Shown here one piece after another: positions 49,919 to 58,667 of a DNA stretch of 64,000 nt (position 1 is its first letter; each line of letters begins with the position of its first letter). Both the position numbers and the translations under genes were made by a program. Where the stretch lies: positions 248,001 to 312,000 of the forward strand of contig CAJMSH010000001.1 in the NCBI GenBank assembly GCA_905216055.1. Reading direction: 5' to 3'. The notes beneath the pieces were generated by a model that saw only the letters and a list, made by a program, of their open reading frames with translations, was not told the DNA's origin and searched no databases. The DNA comes from an uncultured bacterium (lineage in GTDB: Bacteria > Cyanobacteriota > Vampirovibrionia > Gastranaerophilales > Gastranaerophilaceae).

Positions 49919-50587
49919 TTAAACCATTGCGATTTCTCTTGGTTCTGATGCAAATACAACATCATTATTATTGTTGTCTGTTGAATGATAAACATCTGCT
50001 AAAACTTCATTTTTAATATTAGCTAAATCTTGTTGCATCAATCTTCTTGGAGAACCATCTGCCATAGAGTTGTTTCTTAAAAGATATGATGGGTGGAAAA
50101 TTGTAATAGCTTTATAATCTTTTCCATTAACATTAATAGTCATCCATTGACCTCTAACCTTTGATATTGTTTGTTTTTTGTCAAGGTTAACAAATGTTTT
50201 TAAAGCAGTAGCACCGCAAAGAATAATTGCTCTTGGATTAATAATATCAATTTGAGCATTTAAAAATTTTCTGCAAGCAGATTGTTCTTCTTCTGTCGGA
50301 ACTCTGTTTTCAGGAGGTCTGCATTTTACTGTGTTGATGATATAAACATCTTCATCTCTTGAAATACCAGCATCTGAAAGAAATTTATTTAAAAGCTGTC
50401 CGGCACGTCCTACAAACGGTCTGCCTGTTTCATCTTCCATTTCTCCCGGAGCTTCTCCGATTAGAACAACTTTTGCTGTTGATGGATTTCCGTCAGAAAA
50501 AACAACATTCTTTCTGGTGTTTGCAAGTGCGCATCCTGTGCAGTTTTCACACTTAGATCTTACTATCTCCAGACAATCTTTTTTCAT
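49919..50587 (-). CDS. Family 4 (Fe-S) uracil-DNA glycosylase, second copy
   Basis: This 222-residue enzyme has the 4Fe-4S cysteines (CENCTGC, then CRPPENRVP and a cysteine 16 residues on), the catalytic motif GEAPGEMEDETGRPFVGRAG and HPSYLLRN. It is more canonical than the copy at 8203 in the first motif (EM in place of YY) and has a longer C-terminal tail. It overlaps the upstream alanine symporter by 35 bases. Two family-4 paralogues in 42 kb suggest either different substrates or a dosage effect. Confidence 0.93.
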   Translation of the reverse strand: MKKDCLEIVRSKCENCTGCALANTRKNVVFSDGNPSTAKVVLIGEAPGEMEDETGRPFVGRAGQLLNKFLSDAGISRDEDVYIINTVKCRPPENRVPTEEEQSACRKFLNAQIDIINPRAIILCGATALKTFVNLDKKQTISKVRGQWMTINVNGKDYKAITIFHPSYLLRNNSMADGSPRRLMQQDLANIKNEVLADVYHSTDNNNNDVVFASEPREIAMV

Positions 50588-52061
50588 TTTTCTCTCTCTC
50601 CTCGTTATTTTTAAATAAACCTACATTATATTTTTTGCAATATCTTTTTAATTCTTTCATGATTATATCTGATAACATGAATACTGCTATTAAGTTTGGC
50701 ACAGCCAAGAATAAAGTAAATGCATCAGATAGATTAATTATACTTTTAAAATTCATGGCAGAGCCGATAATTATGAATATACAATATATAACCTGAAAAG
50801 TGCGTGTTGTCAATTTTGTATCACCAAATAAATAATTCCAGGCCTTGATTCCGTAATATGAGCCGCAAAGCATTGTGGATAGTACAAAACAACTTGCCAT
50901 AAATGTTAACAATATTGGGAAAAACGGACAAACACTACCAAATGCTTTTGATGTTAATTCAATGCCTGCAATCCCTGTTGTATGCAAGTATTCACCTGAT
51001 ACAACTATTACAAATGCAGTTGCAGAGCCGACAATTACTGTATCAACGAAAGGTTGGAGCATGGCAATAAATGCTTGAGCTACAGGATTATTCGTTCTGA
51101 CAGCAGAAAATGCAATAGGTGCAGTCCCAAGCCCTGCCTCGTTTGCGAACATTGCTCGTCTAAATCCCCATAGCATACACATTAACCATCCGCCGGCTAA
51201 TGCTTTTGGATGAAATGCTTCTTTTAAAATTAATGCAAATGTATGAGGCACATGCCCTATATTATAAATGCAAACAGCAAATGCTGTTAAAACATATAAA
51301 GTGCACATAACAGGTGTTACTTTTGAGGTAAATTTTCCGATAGCTTTAATTCCGCCAATAATTGTAAAGTATGTAATAACAGCAACAATCAGTCCTAAAA
51401 GCCAACTTTGATTTGCAAAGAAACTGTTATTTCCGCCTGTAACTTCCGTAATCTGGGTTGTCATTGCATTTATCTGGAATAAATTCCATCCGCCAATCAT
51501 TGCAAAAATACAGCAAATTGCATATATTTTAGATAAATGTGGTGCAAATTTCCCTATATATTTATTATTTTTTAATGCTCCCTCAATGTAATACATCGGA
51601 CCGCCAGCTATTGTTCCGTCAGAATTAACTTTTCTAAATTTTAATCCCAAAAGAACTTCTGCAAATTTTAAGGCCATAGAGAAAAAGCCTGCTAAAACCA
51701 TCCAGAAAATTACACCCGGACCGCCTATTGATACAGCTGCCGCTGATCCTGCAACATTACCAATTCCTGCTGATGCTGAAATCGTTGCAGTTAATGCTTG
51801 AAAAGCTGATACTTCTCCTTTTTTCTTTTTAACTCGTATTTCTTTATGTTCGTAATTTTTTGTAATTAATTGAATAGCATGTTTAAATCCCCAAATTCCG
51901 ATAAATCTTGTTCTGATTGTAAAATAAAATGCAGCAACCATTAAAAGGACAACAAGAAATTCTATTTTTACTCCGTGAATGGTTATAGAACTGAATATTA
52001 TCCCTGAAATTTTATCGGCTATTGGTGATAAAAATGTATCTATGGCTGTGTCTAAATTCAT
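50553..52061 (-). CDS. Sodium/alanine symporter (AGCS family)
   Basis: A 502-residue transporter with about ten membrane segments. The AGCS signature SAGIGNVAGSAAAVSIGGPG lies near residue 95, with AGGPMYYIEGAL, MIGGWNLFQINA, and the signature FANEAGLGTAPIAFSAV. It takes up alanine, glycine or glutamine with sodium. It overlaps the downstream glycosylase by 35 bases and is probably co-transcribed with it. No riboswitch-like structure is visible in the short upstream gap. Confidence 0.93.
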   Translation of the reverse strand: MNLDTAIDTFLSPIADKISGIIFSSITIHGVKIEFLVVLLMVAAFYFTIRTRFIGIWGFKHAIQLITKNYEHKEIRVKKKKGEVSAFQALTATISASAGIGNVAGSAAAVSIGGPGVIFWMVLAGFFSMALKFAEVLLGLKFRKVNSDGTIAGGPMYYIEGALKNNKYIGKFAPHLSKIYAICCIFAMIGGWNLFQINAMTTQITEVTGGNNSFFANQSWLLGLIVAVITYFTIIGGIKAIGKFTSKVTPVMCTLYVLTAFAVCIYNIGHVPHTFALILKEAFHPKALAGGWLMCMLWGFRRAMFANEAGLGTAPIAFSAVRTNNPVAQAFIAMLQPFVDTVIVGSATAFVIVVSGEYLHTTGIAGIELTSKAFGSVCPFFPILLTFMASCFVLSTMLCGSYYGIKAWNYLFGDTKLTTRTFQVIYCIFIIIGSAMNFKSIINLSDAFTLFLAVPNLIAVFMLSDIIMKELKRYCKKYNVGLFKNNEEREKNEKRLSGDSKI

Positions 52062-52147
52062 TGCTTAATAAGTTTAGCACAAAAACATGAAATTCTAAAT
52101 AAAAAACGGATTTTAAACCTTTAATAGGTTATTTTGCTATGCTCTTT

Positions 52148-52420
52148 TTAATGTTTAAATAATTTTTTCAAAAAAGGTGCGCAAAGTGCCAAACTTCCTA
52201 TTCCTAAAAATGCGTATACAGATTTTGGTGTTTTTCTTCTTTCTATACTTTCAGAATCTTTCATTGAAGTATAGATGTCATGATTCAGTTTGTTAAAATC
52301 TCTTGAAGCCTGCTCATGAGAATACAAAACAGGCTTTACAAAGCCGTTTGGCGGGGTTAAAATCCCGACATTTAGTGGTTTGTTTTTCATATTACTGTTT
52401 ACACTGACACTATTATCCAT
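52148..52420 (-). CDS. Small tail-anchored hypothetical protein
   Basis: The 90-residue protein is polar for its first 65 residues (NSNMKNKPLNVGILTPPNG, then HEQASRDFNKLNHDIYTSM) and ends in one membrane segment with flanking lysines (YAFLGIGSLALCAPFLKKLFKH). This predicts a C-terminal anchor with the soluble part in the cytoplasm. No family is recognised. No strong ribosome-binding site was found. Confidence 0.55.
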   Translation of the reverse strand: MDNSVSVNSNMKNKPLNVGILTPPNGFVKPVLYSHEQASRDFNKLNHDIYTSMKDSESIERRKTPKSVYAFLGIGSLALCAPFLKKLFKH

Positions 52421-52484
52421 ATATAAATTAAAACAAAATGTTAATAAAAATTGCCCTAAATATATATTTATATTAAGTGAAATC

Positions 52485-52527
52485 TTGACAAAGTATAATA
52501 AATTAATTAAAATGAGAATTATTACTA
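52485..52527 (+). promoter_or_regulatory. perR promoter with overlapping Fur/PerR box
   Basis: TTGACA (52485-52490), a 17-base spacer and TAAAAT (52508-52513). The predicted start, near 52520, is covered by TGAGAAT-T-ATTACTA (52513-52527), a 7-1-7 inverted repeat that differs from the Fur/PerR consensus TGATAAT-n-ATTATCA at only two or three positions. This suggests autorepression by the product of the gene that follows. Confidence 0.7.
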
Positions 52528-52543
52528 CTTTTTATGGAAAACT

Positions 52544-52942
52544 ATGAATTATTCAAGGCAAAGAGAAATAATACTTGATACTTTAAAAGAGAATGTTGTC
52601 CACCCGACAGCAGAATATCTTTATTCTGTTTTGAAATCAAAGTCTGATTCAAATATCAGTCTTGCAACTTTATACAGAAACTTAAATCAGCTTGTGGATA
52701 AAGGTTTTATAAAAAAGATTGACGGGTTAGAGACATCTTCTCATTATGATCACAATGTTCATGAACATTATCATTTTATTTGCGAAAAGTGTAAACGCGT
52801 GTTTGACGTGAGTTCAGATGTTGCTGTGGACGTTGTAAAAAAAACTGAACAAGAAACTGGTTTTTTAGTAAAAAATCATGATATAATATTTAGCGGTATA
52901 TGTAAGGATTGTTTAGAATTAGAAAAACAAGAAAATGAATAG
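52544..52942 (+). CDS. perR: PerR-type Fur-family metalloregulator
   Basis: The 132-residue protein has an N-terminal winged helix (HPTAEYLYSVLK, SLATLYRNLNQLVDKG) and a metal domain with DHNVHEHYHFICEKC. The regulatory-site ligands HYH-F-I-C, then KC and a later Asp (KRVFD) match the His-x-His and Asp104 of Bacillus PerR in spacing, and two CxxC pairs (CEKC, CKDC) make the structural zinc site. It lacks the Fur glutamate at that place, so a peroxide sensor is likely. It heads a cluster with rubredoxin, rubrerythrin and a flavodiiron protein and has a PerR box at its own promoter. Confidence 0.87.
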   Translation: MNYSRQREIILDTLKENVVHPTAEYLYSVLKSKSDSNISLATLYRNLNQLVDKGFIKKIDGLETSSHYDHNVHEHYHFICEKCKRVFDVSSDVAVDVVKKTEQETGFLVKNHDIIFSGICKDCLELEKQENE

Positions 52943-52992
52943 AGAAAATTTATATGTGAAAGCATATAAATTATAATGAAAAGGAGAAAATT

Positions 52993-53130
52993 ATGGAAAA
53001 GTATGTATGCACAGTATGCGGATATGTTTATGACCCGGAAGAACATGATGGCGTAAAATTTGAAGATTTACCTGATGATTATGTATGCCCACTTTGCGGT
53101 GTAGGTAAAGATTCATTTGAAAAACAATAG
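52993..53130 (+). CDS. Rubredoxin
   Basis: A 45-residue one-iron electron carrier: MEKYVCTVCGYVYDPEEHDG and then DDYVCPLCGVGKDSFEKQ. The two CxxCG pairs (CTVCG, CPLCG) and the DPEEHDG and DYVCPLC segments are all present. An AAGGAGAAA ribosome-binding site lies just before ATG 52993. It probably carries electrons to the flavodiiron protein or rubrerythrin encoded downstream. Confidence 0.96.
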   Translation: MEKYVCTVCGYVYDPEEHDGVKFEDLPDDYVCPLCGVGKDSFEKQ

Positions 53131-53156
53131 CTTTTTTCAAAAAATAAATATCTTTA

Positions 53157-53192
53157 AAAAAGGCTTTGTTTTTAATAACAAAGTCTTTTTAT
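53157..53192 (+). terminator. Rho-independent terminator after rubredoxin
   Basis: AAAAGGCTTTGTT pairs with AACAAAGTCTTTTT (with G-T pairs) around TTTAAT, and the 3' arm runs into a T-tract. A TATAAT downstream (53219-53225 region) suggests a separate promoter for rubrerythrin. Confidence 0.75.
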
Positions 53193-53241
53193 TTGTGTTA
53201 ATATATAATTGAGTACAAATTATAATTGAGAGGGATTAATA

Positions 53242-53784
53242 TTGGATTTAAACGGCTCAAAAACTGAGAAAAATATATTGAAAGCTTTTGAAGTTACGGC
53301 ATTACGTCGTATGGAATACGATATTTATGCTTTGATAGCTGAAAGACAAGGTTATAACGATGTTGCTCGATTATTATCACGTTTTGCAAATAATGAAAAA
53401 GAACATTCTAAATTGTGGTATAAATGGTTAAAATCAAATAACGGAAATTTCCCGAGTTTGTTGGAATGTACCCAAAAAGCATTAGCTCAAGAAAAAGACG
53501 AAATTGAAGGAATGTATGAAAATTTTGCAATTCAAGCAAGAGATGAAGGTTTTGATATTATTGCAAGAATGCTTGAAAATATTGAAAACATTGAAAAAAT
53601 ACATTATGACAGATTAAAAAAATTAATATTAAAATTAGAGGATAATGTTAAACCTAATAAAGACGGAACTTATAATTGGGCATGCAGTACCTGTGGAGCT
53701 GTATTTGTTCAGGAGGAAGAACCTCCATATTGTCCGTTATGTTTAAAAGAAGAAGTATTTTTTTATAAAAAGCCAAATAAATAG
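53242..53784 (+). CDS. Rubrerythrin
   Basis: Rubrerythrins reduce hydrogen peroxide in anaerobes. The 180-residue protein has a four-helix diiron domain (KAFEVTALRRMEYDIYA, then NNEKEHSKLW with E-x-x-H, EKDEIEGMYENFA and NIEKIHYDRL) and a C-terminal rubredoxin-like domain with CSTCG and CPLC. The first-helix ligand, normally Glu in GESQAR, aligns with a threonine here, while the other expected ligands seem kept. The start is a TTG at 53242 after GAGAGGG; the N-terminus from LNGSKTEKNIL matches the family. Confidence 0.9.
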   Translation: MDLNGSKTEKNILKAFEVTALRRMEYDIYALIAERQGYNDVARLLSRFANNEKEHSKLWYKWLKSNNGNFPSLLECTQKALAQEKDEIEGMYENFAIQARDEGFDIIARMLENIENIEKIHYDRLKKLILKLEDNVKPNKDGTYNWACSTCGAVFVQEEEPPYCPLCLKEEVFFYKKPNK

Positions 53785-53800
53785 TAAAGGAGAAATATAA

Positions 53801-54988
53801 ATGAAATTTCAGGAAATTAAAAACAATATTTTTTATTGCGGTTTAAATGATTGCGATAGAAGAATTTTTGATGAATTAATTCCGTTGGAACATGGTACAA
53901 GTTATAACTCTTATCTTGTAAAAGGTTCTGAAAAAACTGCGATTATTGATACAATGTATCCGCCAAAGACAAAAGAATATTTGAAACGATTGGCAGATAA
54001 TCATGTAGGAAAAGTTGATTATATCGTTGCAAACCATGGAGAACAAGATCATTCAGGCTCAATTCCTGCGTTGTTGGAAAAGTTCCCGAATGCAATGGTT
54101 TTAACAAATCCTAAAGTTGCTGAAAATATTAAATCAATGTTGCATGTTCCTGCTGAAAAAATTCAGGTTATTGCTGACGGTGAAGAAGTATCTTTAGGAG
54201 ATAAAACATTAAAATTTATTTTCGCACCCGGCGTTCATTGGCCTGATACAATGTTTACTTACATAAAAGAAGATAATGTAATTTGTACTTGTGACTTTTT
54301 AGGCGCTCATTATACATTCTCTGATGTTTTCGCTCAAGAAAGCAAAGAATTGGAACACAGTGCAAAAAGATATTATGCAGAAATTATGATGCCATTTAGA
54401 ATGATGTGCAAAAAATACACTCAAATGGTTAAAGATATGAATGTTGATATGATTTTGCCAAGCCATGGACCTGTTTACAAAAGACCGGATTTCATTTTGG
54501 ATTTGTATACTGATTGGACTGCCGATACTCCGAAAAACTTGGTTACAATGCCTTATGTTTCAATGTATGAAAGCACTAAGGAAATGATTGATTACTTGAG
54601 TGACAAATTGGAAGCAAAAGGTATTAAAACATTCAAGTTTGATATTGTTGATGATGATTTAGGCGATCTTGCAATGTCTTTAGTTGATGCTGCTACAATT
54701 GTTATGGGAACATCAATGGTTCTTGCAGGACCTCATCCGATGGCTGTTAATGTTGCATATCTTGCAGCTGTATTAAGACCTAAAGCAAAATTCGCTTCAC
54801 TTGTAGGTTCTTACGGTTGGGGCGGTAAATTATTCGATTTGATTGCTCAAATTCTTGCACCGTTGAAACTTGATTTAATTGAGCCTTTACAAGTGAAAGG
54901 AAAGCCGACTGAAGAAGATTTCAAAAAACTTGATGTTATGGCAGAAAGTATTTACGAAAAACATAAATCACTCGGTTTGGTTAAATAG
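53801..54988 (+). CDS. Flavodiiron protein (oxygen/NO reductase)
   Basis: The 395-residue protein combines a metallo-beta-lactamase-like diiron domain (HGTSYNSYLV, ligand motif NHGEQDHSGSIP, then PGVHWPDTMFTY and CDFLGAHYTF, and LPSHGPVYK) with a C-terminal flavodoxin domain (PYVSMYESTKEMIDYL, GTSMVLAGPHP, GSYGWGG). It reduces O2 to water or NO to N2O with electrons from rubredoxin. It lacks a fused rubredoxin, matching the separate rubredoxin gene at 52993. It begins 16 bases after rubrerythrin. Confidence 0.94.
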   Translation: MKFQEIKNNIFYCGLNDCDRRIFDELIPLEHGTSYNSYLVKGSEKTAIIDTMYPPKTKEYLKRLADNHVGKVDYIVANHGEQDHSGSIPALLEKFPNAMVLTNPKVAENIKSMLHVPAEKIQVIADGEEVSLGDKTLKFIFAPGVHWPDTMFTYIKEDNVICTCDFLGAHYTFSDVFAQESKELEHSAKRYYAEIMMPFRMMCKKYTQMVKDMNVDMILPSHGPVYKRPDFILDLYTDWTADTPKNLVTMPYVSMYESTKEMIDYLSDKLEAKGIKTFKFDIVDDDLGDLAMSLVDAATIVMGTSMVLAGPHPMAVNVAYLAAVLRPKAKFASLVGSYGWGGKLFDLIAQILAPLKLDLIEPLQVKGKPTEEDFKKLDVMAESIYEKHKSLGLVK

Positions 54989-54993
54989 TAAGT

Positions 54994-55024
54994 AAAGAGC
55001 GGGTTTTTAAAATCCGCTCTTTTT
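54994..55024 (+). terminator. Rho-independent terminator
   Basis: AAAGAGCGG and CCGCTCTTT form the stem around a TTTTTAAAAT-type loop, followed by a T-tract. It ends the rubrerythrin-flavodiiron transcript. Confidence 0.88.
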
Positions 55025-55103
55025 AATTGTAAAATTTTATTAATATATAGCAATTATTTTTATGCCTTAGTTTTAGAATAAATATAAAAATGGAGGAAAA
55101 ATT

Positions 55104-55322
55104 ATGATTAAAGCAATTAATTTCTTAGGTAAACCAGACGCACCGGGTTCTGTATCAAAAGTATCAACTACAAAACCTGAAGCAAAAGATACAGCAAAAA
55201 TGGAACCTGCTAAGGATACTTTTGAAAAATCAAAACCAAAAGCTGAAGAAGCTGTAAAAGCTGATTCAAATGATAAATTTGAAAAATCAGGTGACAAAAA
55301 ATCTGAAGAAAAAAAGGATTAG
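55104..55322 (+). CDS. Small disordered Lys/Glu-rich protein
   Basis: The 72-residue product begins MIKAINFLGKPDAPGS and then consists almost wholly of K, E, P, S, T and A, so it is likely disordered. The opening INFLGK matches the N-terminal F-x-G motif of other lineage-type proteins here. GGAGG lies nine bases before the ATG. A terminator follows at 55348. No function is recognised. Confidence 0.65.
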   Translation: MIKAINFLGKPDAPGSVSKVSTTKPEAKDTAKMEPAKDTFEKSKPKAEEAVKADSNDKFEKSGDKKSEEKKD

Positions 55323-55347
55323 TTTAAATTTTTAATTTATAATTTTA

Positions 55348-55394
55348 AAAATCTTCGTTAGTATTTTAAATATGTGCTGACGAAGATTTTTTTT
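55348..55394 (+). terminator. Terminator before lysA
   Basis: AAAAATCTTCGTTAG pairs with CTGACGAAGATTTTT across a partly paired 18-base loop, followed by TTTTTTTT. It isolates lysA from the small gene at 55104. Confidence 0.8.
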
Positions 55395-55455
55395 TGCTCT
55401 TTTAATTTCAATATTATTGTGCTATCCTAAGTAATATAAGAAGTAAGGAGCATCA

Positions 55456-56787
55456 ATGGAAACAACAAATCAATTTATAAAACCCCTGACAACAAAAATT
55501 AATGAAGCCGGAAATCTTGAAATTGGCGGATGTGATTTGGTTGCTTTAGCTGAAAAATATGAGACTCCATTGTATGTTATTGATGAATTTACTTTGAGAA
55601 AAATTTGTCACGATTATAAAGATGCTTTTAAAAAATATTCTAAAGTTAATATGATGTACGCATCTAAAGCGCTTTGTAATATGGCTGTATCTTCTATATT
55701 GGCAAGTGAAGGATTTGGCTTTGATGTCGTATCTGCCGGTGAAATTTATACTGTTTACAAGGCAGGTATTGATATGTCAAAGGTCTTATTTAACGGAAAT
55801 AACAAATCTTATGATGAGCTTTCTCTTGCATTAAAATTAGGTGTCGGTAGAATTTCTGTTGATAACTTTTTTGAATTGTCTTTGTTAAATGAAATCGCAA
55901 AATCTTATGATAAAACTGCAGATATTTTACTCAGAATAACTCCGGGTATTGAATGTCATACTCATGAATATATACAGACTGGGCATTTGGATTCAAAATT
56001 CGGGTTTGATTTAACTCAGATTGATGAAGCTGTTGAATTGATTTTGAATGATTATAAAAATCTTCATCTTCACGGTTTGCACGCTCATATAGGTTCGCAA
56101 ATATTTGAGACTTCTATTTATGGTGATGAAATTGAAATTTTAGTAAAAGAAGTTGCAAGATTAGACGAAAAATACGGTTTAAAGCTTGATGAAATTAATG
56201 CAGGCGGCGGTTTGGGCGTAAAATATACAGATAGTGATTGCCCGCCTTCTGTATATACGATTGCGGATATATTAATTAATAGACTTAATGAATGTATTGA
56301 AAAATATAATATTAATCCTCCTGCTTTGTTTATAGAGCCTGGAAGAAGTATTATATCTACATCAGGTGTAACTTTATATACTTTAGGAAGTTCAAAACAA
56401 GTACCTAAGGGCAAAACTTATTTTGCGGTTGATGGTGGTATGGCAGATAATCCAAGACCTGCTATGTATGAAGCTCAATATTTTGCTCAAGTTGCAAATA
56501 AACCTGATTATGAACTTGCTAAAACATATACAATTGCAGGAAGATTTTGCGAATCCGGTGATATTTTAATTAAAGATATAAAATTGCCGGAACTTGAAGA
56601 AGGTGATATTTTATGTGTTTATAATACAGGAGCTTATAATTATTCTATGGCTTCTAATTATAATCGTGTTCAAAAATCTTCAATGGTACTTGTAAATAAT
56701 TCACAATCTGATATTATAGTAAATAGAGAGACACTTGATGATTTAATTTCTCATGATGAAATTCCTGATAGGTTAAGAAAATGGTAA
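55456..56787 (+). CDS. lysA: Diaminopimelate decarboxylase
   Basis: LysA converts meso-diaminopimelate to L-lysine. The 443-residue PLP enzyme has the lysine in YASKALCNMAV, GFDVVSAGEI, LHGLHAHIGSQI, the phosphate-binding INAGGGLGVKY, EPGRSII and the C-terminal CESGDIL with GAYNYSM. Length and motifs are standard. AAGGAG lies six bases before ATG 55456. It overlaps cdaA by seven bases, so the two are co-translated. Confidence 0.95.
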   Translation: METTNQFIKPLTTKINEAGNLEIGGCDLVALAEKYETPLYVIDEFTLRKICHDYKDAFKKYSKVNMMYASKALCNMAVSSILASEGFGFDVVSAGEIYTVYKAGIDMSKVLFNGNNKSYDELSLALKLGVGRISVDNFFELSLLNEIAKSYDKTADILLRITPGIECHTHEYIQTGHLDSKFGFDLTQIDEAVELILNDYKNLHLHGLHAHIGSQIFETSIYGDEIEILVKEVARLDEKYGLKLDEINAGGGLGVKYTDSDCPPSVYTIADILINRLNECIEKYNINPPALFIEPGRSIISTSGVTLYTLGSSKQVPKGKTYFAVDGGMADNPRPAMYEAQYFAQVANKPDYELAKTYTIAGRFCESGDILIKDIKLPELEEGDILCVYNTGAYNYSMASNYNRVQKSSMVLVNNSQSDIIVNRETLDDLISHDEIPDRLRKW

Positions 56788-57680
56788 ATGAATTTTTAGC
56801 ATACTTAGTAAAATATATAGAAACTTTAGAGTTTGCTTTTAATTGGTCAGATTTTTTGCAAATAGCTTTTTTGACTGTTCTTTTGCTGTTTTTGTATAAA
56901 AAATTCATTAAAAATACATCATCAGAAAAGTTTGTAAAAGGTATTTTAATTCTTGTTTGTTTTTGGGTTTTGAGTGAAATCCTTTTAAGAATTGATTTGA
57001 AAATAATCGGAATGTTTTTAAAATCAATTGTAACTCTTGTATCATTAAGTTTAATCGTTATATTCCAGCCTGAATTGAGAAGATTTTTAGGCTTTTTGGG
57101 ACAGGTAGATTTTGTAACCAAAATATTTAATTCCGGTTATGAAAAATCTAAAGGTCAAAAAATAGATGTTGTAAAAGAATTGATAGAGAGTGTTAAATTC
57201 TTATCAAAATCTCATACAGGGGCTTTAATCGTTTTCCAAAGCGATTTGAGAAATACATATTATGATGTTGGTACAAAGCTTAATGCAGATTTATCAACAG
57301 AATTGCTTTTAACTATTTTTCACCCGAATACTCCTTTACATGACGGTGCTGTTGTAATTAACGGTGATAAAATTATTTCTGCAGGTGTTTTGTTACCTTT
57401 AACTGAGGATCCAAAATTAAGTTGGAAATACGGGACACGTCACAGAGCTGCTATTGGTATGACAGAAGGTACTGATGCTGCGTGTTTGGTTGTTTCTGAA
57501 GAAACCGGTGATGTTTCTGTAGCGATTGACGGAAGCTTGAAAAAATATGAGGATTTGGTTACTCTAAAATCAGATCTTGAAAATATTTTGGGTTATAAAG
57601 ACAGTACTGAAGATGATAAGAAAACTATTTTTAAAATTAATAATTTTATGACTATTAAAAAGTCAGGAAAGAATGAGTAA
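56781..57680 (+). CDS. cdaA: Diadenylate cyclase
   Basis: CdaA makes cyclic di-AMP, which controls potassium, osmolytes and cell-wall homeostasis. The 299-residue protein has three N-terminal membrane segments (residues 20-100) and a DAC domain with GALIVFQ, the DGA motif in PLHDGAVVI, and the RHR motif in GTRHRAAIGM. Both catalytic motifs are intact. The longer C-terminal tail is polar. It overlaps lysA and is followed 12 bases later by a YitT-type membrane protein, so all three probably share a transcript. No phosphodiesterase (GdpP) was seen in the window. Confidence 0.93.
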   Translation: MVNEFLAYLVKYIETLEFAFNWSDFLQIAFLTVLLLFLYKKFIKNTSSEKFVKGILILVCFWVLSEILLRIDLKIIGMFLKSIVTLVSLSLIVIFQPELRRFLGFLGQVDFVTKIFNSGYEKSKGQKIDVVKELIESVKFLSKSHTGALIVFQSDLRNTYYDVGTKLNADLSTELLLTIFHPNTPLHDGAVVINGDKIISAGVLLPLTEDPKLSWKYGTRHRAAIGMTEGTDAACLVVSEETGDVSVAIDGSLKKYEDLVTLKSDLENILGYKDSTEDDKKTIFKINNFMTIKKSGKNE

Positions 57681-57692
57681 GGTTTAAACGAT

Positions 57693-58565
57693 ATGCCTGA
57701 AAGAAAATTAACAAAAAAAGAAATATTTTTTTCGTGGTTAAATAAATTGTTTTTTTTAACGGTTGGACCTTTTATTGCAGCGTTTGCTCTTGAAGTTTTT
57801 TTAGTTCCAAATAACATTATTGATGGTGGTATTGTTGGTATTTCTATCATTGTAAGTTATTTGACCAAAATAAATTTAGGTTTGCTTATTTTTATTATAA
57901 ACATTCCTTTTTTCCTTTTGGCATTCAATAAGATTGGTAAAAAGTTTGTTCTTCAAACATTTTATGCGATTGGAATGCTATCTTTAGCATTAAATATATT
58001 TACAACTCATCATATGCCGACTACGGATGATTTGTTGCTTTGTACTGTTTTTGGCGGAATAATTCTTGGTACTGGGGTTGGACTTGTATTAAAGAATGAG
58101 GGTTCTCTTGATGGTACAGAAATTATGTCACTTGTATTGTCTAAAAAGTTTGGCTTTTCTGTCGGAGAATGGATAATGCTGTTTAATGTGTTTATATATA
58201 GTGCTGCAGGTTTGGTATTTGGCTGGAATAGGGCAATGTATGCAGTTTTAACATATTTTATTGCATTTAGAGTTATTGATGTTGTTTTGGAAGGCTTAAA
58301 TTCTGCAAAATCAATAGAAATTATAAGTGAAAAAGCTGAAGAACTCGGACAAGAGCTTATTGATAAGTTGGATATAAGTGTAACTTATTTGCACGGTGTC
58401 GGCGGGTATTCCGGAGCTAAAAAGACTTTGATTTATTGCGTTGTTTCAAGATTAGAGCTTGCAAAAATGAAGGAAATTATTAGAAATCTTGATCCGAATG
58501 CGTTTATAACCATTGTTGATGTTCATGAAGCTTATGGCGGAAGAATAAGCGGAGGACAAAGATAG
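57693..58565 (+). CDS. YitT family membrane protein with DUF2179 domain
   Basis: The 290-residue protein has five to six membrane segments with FLVPNNIIDGGIVGISII and GTGVGLVLKNEGSLDGTEI, followed by a soluble DUF2179 domain (LDISVTYLHGVGGYSG, IVDVHEAYGGR). This is the YitT arrangement. Transport function is suspected in the family but not defined. It is downstream of cdaA in an apparent three-gene operon. Confidence 0.9.
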   Translation: MPERKLTKKEIFFSWLNKLFFLTVGPFIAAFALEVFLVPNNIIDGGIVGISIIVSYLTKINLGLLIFIINIPFFLLAFNKIGKKFVLQTFYAIGMLSLALNIFTTHHMPTTDDLLLCTVFGGIILGTGVGLVLKNEGSLDGTEIMSLVLSKKFGFSVGEWIMLFNVFIYSAAGLVFGWNRAMYAVLTYFIAFRVIDVVLEGLNSAKSIEIISEKAEELGQELIDKLDISVTYLHGVGGYSGAKKTLIYCVVSRLELAKMKEIIRNLDPNAFITIVDVHEAYGGRISGGQR

Positions 58566-58667
58566 TTGTAATTATTATGTATATGAAATTTACATAATAG
58601 ACATTTATTTAAAAATATAGTATATTAATAAAGTTAGATATATCTAATCATCGAAAAGGATAAAAAT

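Noticed and set aside
24842..58650. The 14-mer GATATATCTAATCA occurs before both the pilin at 24875 and the gene at 58668.
   Set aside because: In AT-rich DNA of this length many 14-base matches are expected by chance, and the two genes are unrelated.
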